64,000 nt of DNA from Dyadobacter chenhuakuii (lineage in GTDB: Bacteria > Bacteroidota > Bacteroidia > Cytophagales > Spirosomataceae): assembly GCF_023821985.2 (NCBI RefSeq), contig NZ_CP098805.1, forward strand, positions 5,261,001 to 5,325,000. The letters are read 5' to 3'. Below the pieces are notes generated by a model. The model was not told the DNA's origin. It made no database searches and worked only from the letters and a program-made list of their open reading frames with translations. Positions within the stretch are counted from its first letter, which is position 1. Each line of letters begins with the position of its first letter. Positions 46,401 to 54,069 of this stretch are shown here, one piece after another. Both the position numbers and the translations under genes were made by a program.

Positions 46401-46522
46401 CGCAAGTAAAGTCCATCAAACAACTCAACGATTCCATGATGCCCGCTGGCTTGCAGGATGCCATGAGCACCGAGGAGCTGGTTAGTCTGGTTGATTATTT
46501 GAGTGGGTTGAAGAAGAAATAG
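43439..46522 (+). CDS. PVC-type 'membrane-bound dehydrogenase' domain protein with C-terminal cytochrome c domain
   Basis: 1027 aa. Signal-type N-terminus (LALFPAGCLLATLMVASYQ); a beta-propeller of the putative membrane-bound dehydrogenase family (~45-430; GLEATLFASEPTITNPTNIDVDHLGRVWVCEAYNYRP, NRVVVSQSPYVWLF, FRPSDVCVAPDGSLIVSDWYDPGVGG); HEAT-like repeats (~450-880); and a haem c domain with CSVCH at 904-908 (TIGR02603-like: GKQVFTSYCSVCHQVNGEGMDFGPKLSEIG) plus the typical MPAGLQDAMSTEELVSLVDYL end. It is probably a periplasmic or outer-membrane sugar or alcohol oxidising electron-transfer protein. The substrate is not known. A close paralogue without haem lies at 47364. Confidence 0.92.
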   Translation: MNLKKTLALFPAGCLLATLMVASYQHVNPSTFQSSKLDSLYKDLTDAQKRSPKYAVAGLSVTNGLEATLFASEPTITNPTNIDVDHLGRVWVCEAYNYRPAINGNPTKDEGDRILIMEDTNGDGKSDKTTVFYQGKEINSPLGIWVMGNRVVVSQSPYVWLFMDENNDGKADKKEVIFEGVGGEQHDHGMHAFIFGPDGKLYFNFGNEGGHLLDGKGSPVIGKDGQPIDFKKLKQGMVFRCDPDFKNIEVLGNNFRNNYEVAVDSYGTMWQSDNDDDGNKGVRINYVMQYGNYGYTDEVTGAGWRANRTNMEDSIPFRHWHLNDPGVVPNLLQTGSGSPTGMVLYEGSMLPKEFQNQMIHCEPGHNVVRSYPVQKSGAGYTAKIVNLVDGKRDQWFRPSDVCVAPDGSLIVSDWYDPGVGGHQAGDQNRGRLYRIAPANTPYRIPKTDLTTATGAVEALQSPNLSVRYQAWMALTEMGEKAIPSLEKLFKDKKANDRMRARALWVLSKWPTSGKKNIDIAIKDANPDMRIAALRAASELKDVDITSYISLLVKDAEPQVRRECALILHHNKSPKAPALWAELAMQYDGKDRWYLEALGIGADEQWDSFFKAWQAKVGSNAIATQAGKDIVWRSRGKESVPLLASLAGDSKTDLKSRLRYFRAFDFNTAANEKSMALLQIMKGNSPEQTKVNELALRHLDPAFVKQNAEAMAALKKLLDSSFGTPAYLELVSKYELESENPRLLDMAISQASTRTGPAAAMQLMKQGGGKMVWGVIKGSDASKSEGIVSALRGVGSKESLEILQTVALDDKYPASLRTIAARSLGGTMNGEDQVIALLKDGKLSGEQKAAAVKGLSGAWRKSVKMEAAKYTDGGTVAVSKHPQVKDLIGMKGDLSKGKQVFTSYCSVCHQVNGEGMDFGPKLSEIGSKLPKEAQYAAIFEPSAGIGFGYEGFEVTLKDGSTVSGIVASKTETDLILKFPGGSTQEYKMSQVKSIKQLNDSMMPAGLQDAMSTEELVSLVDYLSGLKKK

Positions 46523-46540
46523 ATCAACTTAAAGAATTGT

Positions 46541-46575
46541 AAGGAGCATATGTGAGCGCATATGCTCCTTTTTTT
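46541..46575. terminator. bidirectional terminator hairpin
   Basis: A perfect 12-bp stem (aaggagcatatg at 46541-46552 and complement at 46559-46570), a 6-nt loop, then a T-run. It lies between convergent genes. Confidence 0.9.
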
Positions 46576-46576
46576 A

Positions 46577-46993
46577 TCATTTGTAGGGAACAGCCTTAAT
46601 AAGCCGAAGATTATTCAACTGGCTGATATTAAGAATATTTTCTTCCGGGATAATGTTTCTGCTAATCCAGTTGTTAATGATCATTGTATTCTTCAATCCA
46701 AATCGTCTGCAATATTCCTTCATCGTAACCCACTCACTAAGCGGATATTTCTGACCGTTTATTTCAATGTTGACGTCTTTGGATTTATGATATTCTGCGA
46801 TTAAAGCATCTGCTTTTTTGCGGGTCTCTCTAGATTGTGCAAGCAATTCTTCTGCCTCTTGAACCATGAACTTTCCAATCACCTCCCGTTCGGCCTCTGT
46901 TGCGGTTTGAAAATAGTCCAGGCACTCATTACTTGCTGCTTCATATTCAGCTAGACTGCCCGCTTCTCTCATTCGTTTAAATATATGTTCCAT
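46577..46993 (-). CDS. small cytoplasmic protein, possible helix-turn-helix C-terminus
   Basis: 138 aa, no signal. The N-terminal two-thirds is charged and helical (AEYEAASNECLDYFQTATEAEREVIGKFMVQEAEELLAQSRETRKKADALIAEY), likely coiled coil. The last ~55 residues (SEWVTMKEYCRRFGLKNTMIINNWISRNIIPEENI) read like an excisionase or MerR-like helix-turn-helix ('MKEYCRRFGL…NWISRNII'). It could therefore be a small DNA-binding protein; this is inference. It is the second gene of a two-gene unit, 18 nt after the 61-aa gene, and visibly more AT-rich than both flanking genes. Confidence 0.65.
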   Translation of the reverse strand: MEHIFKRMREAGSLAEYEAASNECLDYFQTATEAEREVIGKFMVQEAEELLAQSRETRKKADALIAEYHKSKDVNIEINGQKYPLSEWVTMKEYCRRFGLKNTMIINNWISRNIIPEENILNISQLNNLRLIKAVPYK

Positions 46994-47011
46994 ATCGAGT
47001 ATTCGTTGATT

Positions 47012-47197
47012 TTAAAGTGACTTGTAGATGTCCTCCAGTTGTTGGATCTTCTGATTAACGTCCAATAGTTCATCTAGAACAATATTTTGTAACTCATCTG
47101 AAGGACTTGTCATAGTGCTCAAGTTTTTGAGTCTGATTTTTAATTCGCCTCTACGGATTAAATGCTCAGCTATAAGCTGTTTAAGTATATGCTTCAC
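47012..47197 (-). CDS. 61-aa coiled-coil protein of unknown function
   Basis: MKHILKQLIAEHLIRRGELKIRLKN… then DELLDVNQKIQQLEDIYKSL: almost all helix with leucine spacing of a coiled coil. It is too short for a family call. I accept it as real because a textbook promoter (TTTG, 19 nt, TAACTTTG) lies just upstream and the next gene follows closely. It may be a partner of the 138-aa protein. Confidence 0.55.
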   Translation of the reverse strand: MKHILKQLIAEHLIRRGELKIRLKNLSTMTSPSDELQNIVLDELLDVNQKIQQLEDIYKSL

Positions 47198-47257
47198 TAT
47201 TTATGAGTGTATAGTATGTGAAAAAAGCAATCTTGTGTGTTTTGTAATATAACAAAA

Positions 47258-47288
47258 CAAAGTTAGTAATATCTTTTATTCTTTCAAA
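47258..47288 (-). promoter_or_regulatory. consensus promoter for the small two-gene cassette
   Basis: On the minus strand: -33 TTTG (47285-47288), 19-nt spacer, -7 TAACTTTG (47258-47265). This is an exact match to the Bacteroidota vegetative promoter, 60 nt before the ATG at 47197. Confidence 0.65.
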
Positions 47289-47363
47289 CTTCATTTCCTA
47301 ATCCCGGAAACATCAGGTATTTTTATACGTTATTAGGATATTCTGCATCATCAAATTTTTGTT

Positions 47364-50057
47364 TTGAAACAATTTAATTCTACTAAATCTGCATTCTTAA
47401 TTGCAGGTTTTACAACTCTTCTCAACTTCTTCGGTTTTTGTCAACTTCCTGATTCACTAGTCGTTACTGATCCTGATAGCTTGTATGCTACGTTTTCGGA
47501 GCCTGAAAAGCGATTTTCCCGGAATGCGGTGCTTGGCCTGAAAGTGGCCGATGGCCTGCAAGCAACGCTTTTTGCTTCGGAACCGGACGTTATCAATCCC
47601 ATTAACATTGATGTGGACCATCGGGGAAGGGTTTGGGCCTGCGAAGCCTATAATTATCGTCCCGCTGTGAATGGTAAGTCGGAGCTGGGGCAGGGGGATC
47701 GCATTGTGATCATGGAGGATAAAAATGGCGATGGGAAGTCGGATGTTACCAAGGTCTTTTACCAGGGGCCGGAGCTGAATTCGCCTTTGGGAATTTGGGT
47801 GATGGGTAACAAGGCTGTTGTTTCGCAGAGTCCGTATGTATGGCTTTTTACCGATACAAATGGTGATGATAAGGCCGATAAAAAGGAAATTTTATTCAAG
47901 GGAATTGGCGGCTCGCAGAATGACGCCGGCGTTCACGCATTCGTTTTCGGGCCGGATGGGAAATTTTATTTCAATTTCGGCAATGCAGGAAGGCAGCTAG
48001 TTGATGGTCAGGACAGGCCATTGCTTGATAAATATGAAAGGCCGATCGATTTCAGGCAGTTCAAACAAGGTGTCGTTTTCAGATGTGATCAGGATTTTAC
48101 CAAAGTTGAAATATTAGCACAAAATTTCCGGATCGGCTTTGAAGTTGCCGTCGATAGCTTCGGGACTATGTGGCAGTCGGATCAGGAAGAGCCTGGCAAT
48201 GGCGGCGACCGCGTTTCCTATGTGATGGAAAACGGGAATTTCGGATACATTGATGAAATGACGGGTGCAAGCTGGCGTCTGAACCGCACCAATCTGGAAG
48301 ACGAAATCCCGCGCAGGCACTGGCATCAGAATGATCCGGGCGTTGTTCCTAACCTCATTGAAACGGGCTCAGGTTTTCCGATGGGTATGACCATCTATGA
48401 AGGTGATTTACTGCCCCGGCGTTATCAGAATCAAATTCTACTCGCCGATGCAGGCCAGCAAAGCGTGAGCGGATTCCCGGTCGTGAATGATGGTGCAGGA
48501 TATAAGTCCACCGGCATTCTTCCTATCGTCGAAGGAACACGCGATAAATGGTTCAGGCCAACGGATGTATGCGTAGCGCCTGACGGTTCACTGATCATTT
48601 CCGACTGGTATGATCCTGTAATTGGTTCGCATAAAATGAAGGACAGGAGCCGTGGCCGGATTTTCCGCGTTGCGCCCAAGGACTCACTGTATAAAATCCC
48701 TGTATTTGACCTCTCCATTCCCGAGCAGGCAGTAAAAGCGTTGCAAAGTCCCAACTTATCCATGCGTTATATGGCCTGGAATGCTTGTGTAAAGCATGGC
48801 TGGCAGGCTGAACCCTATCTGGAAGAGCTCTTTCGGTCAATAGTTGTCAATCCACGGGTCAGGGCGCGTGCATTGTGGGTTTTGAACCGGATCGAAGGTT
48901 TTAATTACAGGAGCCTGGACATTGCATTCAGGGAAATGAACCCAAATCTGCGGATCACAGCATTGCGCGCGGTAAGACAGCGCAACAGCGATCCTACGGA
49001 ATATATCAAGCGCCTTACCGCTGATCCTGACCCGCAAGTGAGAAGAGAATGCGCTTTGGCGATCAATCATAACCATACTTACGAAGCATTGGACGTTTGG
49101 TTGCAGTTGGCAAGACAATACAAAGGAAACGATCGCTGGTCGGTGGAAGCATTGAGCATAGGTGCCTTTGACCAATGGGAACGGATTTTCCCGGCGTGGC
49201 TTGCGCAGGCAGGCGCTAATCCTGTGGCCACGAGTGCAGGAAAAGACATTGTATGGCTGGCAAGAACACGGCAGGCAATTCCGTATCTGACCACGGCTGC
49301 TTCGGATACCAGTGTGAATTTCAAAAGCAGGCTTCGCTACTTCCGCGCATTCGACTTCTTCCATGCAGGTTATGAAAAATCGCAGGCACTGCTGAATGTG
49401 ATGAATGTCAATTCTTCGGACCGAATTGAAGTAAGCAAGCTTGCATTGCTGCATTTGGATAAATCATTTGTTACGAACTCCCAGCAAGGGCTCACCGCAT
49501 TAAACAAGCTTCTCGACGAAACTTATGGAACGGAACATTACATTGATTTAATGACCCGCTATGAGCTGGATTCCGAGATGGACCGGTTGTTTAAAATGGC
49601 TTTGGATAAATCGGATGAAGTTGTGGGACGGGATGCCGGGGCATTATTGCTGGAACAGGCTGGCATTTCGTACGTGACGCAAAAACTCGCTGGTTTAAAT
49701 GAAGAGAAAAAATCTTCGCTTCTGGCGTCGATACAAACAGTAGGCAGTCCCGAGTCCGTTTATTTATTAAGGAACACAGCTTTGAATTCCAATGAGCCTA
49801 TGTCTGTGCGTAAAAACGCGGCCAAATATCTGGGGGCGAGCTGGCCGGGAGAAGAAGCAGTGGTGAAAATGCTTCGCGATGATCAAATGGCTGGCGATGT
49901 GAAAGAGGCCGCATTGGAAGGTGTGAGAAATGCGTTCAGAGAAGAAATCAAGGTGCAGCTTGCTCCCTATTTCCCTCAGCTGACCGATGATAAACTGGCC
50001 GAGCCCTCGAAGTCAGACAGCAAGAAAGAAAGGAAGAGAAAACGCAGGAGAGGCTAG
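47364..50057 (+). CDS. PVC-type 'membrane-bound dehydrogenase' domain protein lacking the haem domain
   Basis: 897 aa, a paralogue of the protein at 43439: same propeller motifs (GLQATLFASEPDVINPINIDVDHRGRVWACEAYNYRPA, FRPTDVCVAPDGSLIISDWYDPVIGS) and HEAT-like middle (PQVRRECALAINHNH). It stops where the partner continues into cytochrome c; there is no CxxCH anywhere. Instead it ends in a very basic tail (SDSKKERKRKRRRG). The start is TTG (MKQFNSTKSAFLIAGFTTLLNFFGFCQ, a signal peptide). It may act with the haem partner or bind the same substrate without redox activity. The downstream sugar isomerase-like gene has its own -7 element. Confidence 0.9.
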   Translation: MKQFNSTKSAFLIAGFTTLLNFFGFCQLPDSLVVTDPDSLYATFSEPEKRFSRNAVLGLKVADGLQATLFASEPDVINPINIDVDHRGRVWACEAYNYRPAVNGKSELGQGDRIVIMEDKNGDGKSDVTKVFYQGPELNSPLGIWVMGNKAVVSQSPYVWLFTDTNGDDKADKKEILFKGIGGSQNDAGVHAFVFGPDGKFYFNFGNAGRQLVDGQDRPLLDKYERPIDFRQFKQGVVFRCDQDFTKVEILAQNFRIGFEVAVDSFGTMWQSDQEEPGNGGDRVSYVMENGNFGYIDEMTGASWRLNRTNLEDEIPRRHWHQNDPGVVPNLIETGSGFPMGMTIYEGDLLPRRYQNQILLADAGQQSVSGFPVVNDGAGYKSTGILPIVEGTRDKWFRPTDVCVAPDGSLIISDWYDPVIGSHKMKDRSRGRIFRVAPKDSLYKIPVFDLSIPEQAVKALQSPNLSMRYMAWNACVKHGWQAEPYLEELFRSIVVNPRVRARALWVLNRIEGFNYRSLDIAFREMNPNLRITALRAVRQRNSDPTEYIKRLTADPDPQVRRECALAINHNHTYEALDVWLQLARQYKGNDRWSVEALSIGAFDQWERIFPAWLAQAGANPVATSAGKDIVWLARTRQAIPYLTTAASDTSVNFKSRLRYFRAFDFFHAGYEKSQALLNVMNVNSSDRIEVSKLALLHLDKSFVTNSQQGLTALNKLLDETYGTEHYIDLMTRYELDSEMDRLFKMALDKSDEVVGRDAGALLLEQAGISYVTQKLAGLNEEKKSSLLASIQTVGSPESVYLLRNTALNSNEPMSVRKNAAKYLGASWPGEEAVVKMLRDDQMAGDVKEAALEGVRNAFREEIKVQLAPYFPQLTDDKLAEPSKSDSKKERKRKRRRG

Positions 50058-50085
50058 GAATGCAAGTTTCCAAGGCCGTTTGCGG

Positions 50086-50093
50086 TATATTTG
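50086..50093 (+). promoter_or_regulatory. candidate -7 element of the isomerase-like gene
   Basis: TATATTTG, an exact TAnnTTTG, 44 nt upstream of the ATG at 50138 and 28 nt after the preceding stop. Confidence 0.4.
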
Positions 50094-50137
50094 ACAACGC
50101 TACAACTTTACATTCCTAAACAAAACATTAAAAAAAT

Positions 50138-51058
50138 ATGCTCCGCAGAAATTTTGTAAAATCTTCCCTTGGTCTGGCTGGTGCAGCAATTGCAGCAGGA
50201 GATGCTTTCGCAACGGCGCCAACGGCTAAAAATAAATTCAAGCTTAAATACGCATCCCACTTCGGCATGTTTCAGAACAGCGCCGGAAAAGATGTGATTG
50301 ATCAGCTGAAATTTATGGCTGACCAGGGTTTTATGGCATTGGAAGATAACGGCATGATGGGCCGTCCGAAGGAGCAACAGGAAGCCATAGCCAAGGAAAT
50401 GACGCGCCTGGGCATGGAAATGGGCGTTTTTGTGGTGGATAAGGGTGGAAACGGAGCCAATACATTAGCGGCAGGCAAGCAGGAGTACATTGATATTTTC
50501 TTAAATGGCTGCAAAAAAGCAGTGGAAACAGCCAAGCGCGTAAATGCGAAATGGATGACGGTTGTACCGGGAGATTTTGAAAGGAATTTACCCATCGGCG
50601 TGCAAACCGGCCATGTGATCGATGCATTGCGCCGCGGTGCAGAAATCCTTGAACCGCATGGATTGGTAATGGTTTTAGAGCCGCTAAGCGATTCGCCTAA
50701 CCTCTTCCTGAGAACTTCCGACCAGACTTACGAAATCTGCCGCGGTGTGAACAGCAAGTCCTGCAAGATCTTGTACGACATTTATCACATGCAGAAAAAC
50801 GAAGGACGCCTGCTTTACAACATTGACCGGACTTGGAGCGAAATCGATTATTTCCAGATTGGGGATGAGCCAGGCCGCAAAGAGCCGACAACAGGAGAAA
50901 TTAACTATAAGAATATTTTCAAATACATTTACGACCGCAGCAAGAAAGAAAACAAGTCGTTCATTATGGGCATGGAGCACGGCAATTTCTCACCGGGCAA
51001 AGAAGGGGAGGAAGCGCTTATCAAGGCTTATGTAGAGAGCGACAGCTTTACGATCTAA
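50138..51058 (+). CDS. Tat-exported sugar phosphate isomerase/epimerase-like TIM barrel (hydroxypyruvate isomerase-like)
   Basis: 306 aa. A Tat-type signal (LRRNFVKSSLGLAGAAIAAGDAFA) carries the RRxFxK motif, so it is folded before export to the periplasm. The rest is an AP-endonuclease-2/xylose-isomerase-like TIM barrel with metal-binding acidic and His residues (GFMALEDNGMMG, MVLEPLSDSPN, ILYDIYHMQKNEG, YFQIGDEPGRKEPTTGEINY, GMEHGNFSPG). It resembles hydroxypyruvate isomerase (Hyi). A periplasmic form beside two PVC-type dehydrogenase-like proteins fits oxidation and isomerisation of sugars outside the cytoplasm, which is inference. Confidence 0.88.
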   Translation: MLRRNFVKSSLGLAGAAIAAGDAFATAPTAKNKFKLKYASHFGMFQNSAGKDVIDQLKFMADQGFMALEDNGMMGRPKEQQEAIAKEMTRLGMEMGVFVVDKGGNGANTLAAGKQEYIDIFLNGCKKAVETAKRVNAKWMTVVPGDFERNLPIGVQTGHVIDALRRGAEILEPHGLVMVLEPLSDSPNLFLRTSDQTYEICRGVNSKSCKILYDIYHMQKNEGRLLYNIDRTWSEIDYFQIGDEPGRKEPTTGEINYKNIFKYIYDRSKKENKSFIMGMEHGNFSPGKEGEEALIKAYVESDSFTI

Positions 51059-51095
51059 TGTTCTTCGCAAGCCGTTTTTGATATAATATAAAAGC

Positions 51096-51136
51096 AAAAA
51101 ACACCGTAGAGTAGCAATTACTTTACGGTGTTTTTT
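51096..51136. terminator. bidirectional terminator hairpin
   Basis: aaaaaacaccgtagag (51096-51111) pairs with ctttacggtgtttttt (51121-51136), with one G-U pair and a 9-nt loop. It lies between convergent genes. Confidence 0.88.
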
Positions 51137-51158
51137 GTGCCCTGGAGCAAATAGTAAA

Positions 51159-51470
51159 TTACAATACAACAACTGAATTTTCAGCAGTTGCGTCAACGCC
51201 GGCAGCTACGTATTTGTCTGCTTCCCAGTCATTTTCCCACTTCTCGTCGTCAAGGATATAACGGAACTGATACTCACCTGAAGCAAGTTCAAGACTTGTT
51301 TTGAATGAGCCGTCTTTTTGCTTTTTCAATGCGATTGCTTCCTCAGGATTCCATCCGTTAAACTCGCCAACCAACGCAACTTTTTTTACTTCAACTGCTG
51401 CTTCTGCGGGAACTGTAAATGTTACTTTATAAAGTGATTTACTCTTTACAAATTGCTTTGTTAATGCCAT
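51159..51470 (-). CDS. isoamylase early-set / CBM48-like small protein
   Basis: 103 aa single immunoglobulin-like domain: VTFTVPAEAAVEVKKVALVGEFNGWNPEEAIALKKQKDGSFKTSLELASGEYQFRYILDDEKWENDWEADKYVA. The VALVGEFNGWNP and YQFRYILDD motifs are those of the AMPK beta/glycogen-binding CBM48 group. No signal peptide and no catalytic domain, so it is a stand-alone cytoplasmic carbohydrate-binding or protein-interaction module. Its role is not established. It has its own promoter and terminator. Confidence 0.85.
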   Translation of the reverse strand: MALTKQFVKSKSLYKVTFTVPAEAAVEVKKVALVGEFNGWNPEEAIALKKQKDGSFKTSLELASGEYQFRYILDDEKWENDWEADKYVAAGVDATAENSVVVL

Positions 51471-51499
51471 GATTATGTAGTGTTAAATAGTTGATGGAA

Positions 51500-51530
51500 C
51501 AAATATACAATCAAAAATTATTCAAATCAA
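51500..51530 (-). promoter_or_regulatory. candidate promoter of the CBM48-like gene
   Basis: On the minus strand: TTG at 51528-51530, 20 nt, -7 TATATTTG (51500-51507), which is an exact TAnnTTTG 29 nt before the ATG. Confidence 0.5.
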
Positions 51531-51619
51531 TGAATATCAATATTATAAAGGAATTTCATCTTTGAATAATCATAATTAAACGTAGTAATACGTGTGTTTA
51601 TTTTCCATTTCAACCATAT

Positions 51620-53881
51620 TTACCGCAATGTATAGCGCATGCCGAGAAAGCCTCTGATGCCCTGATTAGGCGCAAAAACATAAGATGGATCGAATGTCAG
51701 CCGGTAAGGATTGTCAGGCGTTGCGATCACCTGGCCGCTGTCATCAAACTTTACATTTTTGTCAAAAGGATCATTCGATCTTGCAATGGAATTGGCGGGA
51801 GGAGTGAAATTGAGCAGGTTTTTTACTCCGCCGTAGATTTCAAGGCCATTGTCAAACTTCTTGGTGACCTGTATATTTTGTAATGACCAAACCGGTGAAA
51901 TCTTTGCGCGCGGATCTTCTTCACTCAGCACCGGCAGCCGCATAGGACCGTAAATATTGCCTGTATAGTCAAATGATATGCCCGACTTTTGAAACTCATA
52001 AGAAACAGACCAGACACCTGTATATTTTTCTGTCAGCACAGGCCTGAACCGGACTCCGTTTTCCTTCTGAAAATTTTCCATGTAAGTCGCCCCAGCAATG
52101 ATCTTCAAAGGAAAAGGAAAGTTGAAATCCAGATTCAGGTTAACGCCTTTTGAAACAGCATAACCATCCAGATTATCATAAATGATCTCATTTGGATTCG
52201 TGTCGTAGTCTGGCAGGATGCGGTTTGTAAAATGAGTGTAGAAAACGGAGGCGTCCAGGCCAATGAAAGAACTTCCCGTTACAATCTTTTTCACATAATT
52301 TACATTCACATTCCAGCTTTGCTCAGGATTAAGCGCTTCTTTCACAATCACTTGCCGTGAACCGGTGAGCGCAGCGTGGTCCTCCGTGAAGAGGTTTACA
52401 ATGCGGAAGCCGCGGCCAATGTTCAGTCGGGCCACATCCGTTTGGTTGAACTTGTATTTATAGGCAAGCCTGGGCGTGAAAATGCTTCCGTGGCGGCTGT
52501 TATAGTCATACCGGGCGCCCAGCAGCAGGGAATGCGGCCCGGCTTTGATCTCATCCTGGACAAAAATACCAGGTAGCAAAATTTTGTCGGGATGGTCTTT
52601 GCCGTCGAGGAAGCGGGTTGCGGTGGTGTTGTCATTGTAAAAAGTATAGCGGAATGGGGTTCCGAAAAGCAGGTTATGCCTGCCGACTTCTTTATCCCAT
52701 AACAGCTGCGCAAATGCTATTTTCTGATCTGCATTGAACATTACATGGCCATAGGTCGAGTTCTGGTTGTGCGAGCTGAAAGAATACTGCAATGTCACTT
52801 TTTCGGCCATAGGAAGCTGATAGTTGCCTAAAACTTCGAAGCGTTTGGTGTAAATGCTTTCCCCGTAAACCTCCGTTCCGCCGCGATATGTTTTGTTCCA
52901 GTTCATTTGCCCACCCCAGCGGTCCTCATAATAGTAACGCGCCGCAATGTTCGCCTGGCGATTATTTTTACGGTTAAACGACCATTTATTAAAGACAGAA
53001 ATGCGGTTCTGCAATGTCAGGTCTGTGAAACCATCCTTATTGTTGTCAATCGGGTTTTGGTAATTAAAATAACTCACACCAAGGAGCGAACTTGCTTTGG
53101 AACCTGCGGTAAATTTCACGCCAAGGTCGATATTATAATCCAGCCACGATGTGCTGAATGCATCCGCGGAGAATATGGGTGCTTTTGAAGGGTTTTTTGT
53201 GATAATGTTGATCAATCCACCCACGGCTTCCGATCCGTAAAGGGTTGAAGCAGGGCCTTTTACAATTTCGACCCGGTCAATCAGGCTGTTTGGGATTCCT
53301 GACAGGCCGTAAACAGTGGAAAGTCCGCTTACCATGGGCATGCCGTCGATAAGCACCATGGTGTACGGTCCTTCGAGGCCGTTGATATGGATGTCGCCGG
53401 TGCTGCATACATTGCAATTAAGCTGCGGGCGCACGCCATTAACATAGCTAAGGCCTTCAAAAATGCTTGGAACGGGGTTTTTGTAAATGAATTTAGCCGT
53501 GATAATGTCTACGGGAACTGGGCTGTCCAGCTTTGAAACCTCTTTCATCGTGCCTGTAACCACCACTTCATCCAAAGCATTAGCACCGGATTTTAGCACG
53601 AAATCACGCACGACGTCCTTTTCAATCCGCACGCTTTTTTCGGTAGTGTTCGGCATAGAGATGAAGCTGACCCGTAGCGAATAACTTCCATTTGGAATTC
53701 CCGAGATCTTATAATGTCCCAGCGAATCAGCAGTCGCTCCGATCTTTAATTCGTTAATATAGACCGATGCGCCAAACGCCGGGCTATTTCCTTCTTCCAG
53801 GATTATTTTCCCGGAAAGCGAATGTTGCGCCAGTGCTGGCAGGCTGAGTGTATATAACAGCATTAGTATGAGTAACTTCAT
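51620..53881 (-). CDS. TonB-dependent receptor with Cys-x-x-Cys plug (probable metal/siderophore uptake)
   Basis: 753 aa. Signal peptide (MKLLILMLLYTLSLPALAQ), CarboxypepD_reg-like domain (~20-95), TonB-box-like DEVVVTGT (~104-111), and a plug (~118-225) with IHINGLEGPYTMVLIDGMPMVSGLSTVYGL and IDRVEIVKGPASTLYGSEAVGGLINIIT. The barrel has the BtuB/CirA-like end (…FLGMRYTLR). In the plug lies the pair C156-N-V-C159, which could bind a metal or form a disulfide at the ligand face. A DtxR/MntR-like palindrome over its -7 element suggests control by a metal ion. Ligand not known. The gene is monocistronic and divergent from DoxX. Confidence 0.93.
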   Translation of the reverse strand: MKLLILMLLYTLSLPALAQHSLSGKIILEEGNSPAFGASVYINELKIGATADSLGHYKISGIPNGSYSLRVSFISMPNTTEKSVRIEKDVVRDFVLKSGANALDEVVVTGTMKEVSKLDSPVPVDIITAKFIYKNPVPSIFEGLSYVNGVRPQLNCNVCSTGDIHINGLEGPYTMVLIDGMPMVSGLSTVYGLSGIPNSLIDRVEIVKGPASTLYGSEAVGGLINIITKNPSKAPIFSADAFSTSWLDYNIDLGVKFTAGSKASSLLGVSYFNYQNPIDNNKDGFTDLTLQNRISVFNKWSFNRKNNRQANIAARYYYEDRWGGQMNWNKTYRGGTEVYGESIYTKRFEVLGNYQLPMAEKVTLQYSFSSHNQNSTYGHVMFNADQKIAFAQLLWDKEVGRHNLLFGTPFRYTFYNDNTTATRFLDGKDHPDKILLPGIFVQDEIKAGPHSLLLGARYDYNSRHGSIFTPRLAYKYKFNQTDVARLNIGRGFRIVNLFTEDHAALTGSRQVIVKEALNPEQSWNVNVNYVKKIVTGSSFIGLDASVFYTHFTNRILPDYDTNPNEIIYDNLDGYAVSKGVNLNLDFNFPFPLKIIAGATYMENFQKENGVRFRPVLTEKYTGVWSVSYEFQKSGISFDYTGNIYGPMRLPVLSEEDPRAKISPVWSLQNIQVTKKFDNGLEIYGGVKNLLNFTPPANSIARSNDPFDKNVKFDDSGQVIATPDNPYRLTFDPSYVFAPNQGIRGFLGMRYTLR

Positions 53882-53920
53882 ATATACTTAATCTTATATT
53901 TAACTAATCCTCAATATTAA

Positions 53921-53936
53921 TTTAGACAAATCTAAA
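53921..53936 (-). promoter_or_regulatory. candidate metalloregulator operator over the TonB receptor -7 element
   Basis: TTTAGA-CAAA-TCTAAA is a perfect 6-bp palindrome with a 4-nt centre. The minus-strand -7 element TAGATTTG (53927-53934) lies inside it, 46 nt before the receptor ATG. The half-site pattern TTTAGA..TCTAAA resembles DtxR/MntR-family operators. Confidence 0.45.
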
Positions 53937-54069
53937 AATTAAACTTGATAAACAACAACTATTAATTTGATCGCCTGAAAAAATTATTGAAACTAACTAC
54001 ACGTTTTTTAGGGTTAGGGAGATTACACCGGATGAAATGATTTTCACCGGCTATGGATAACCTATAAAA

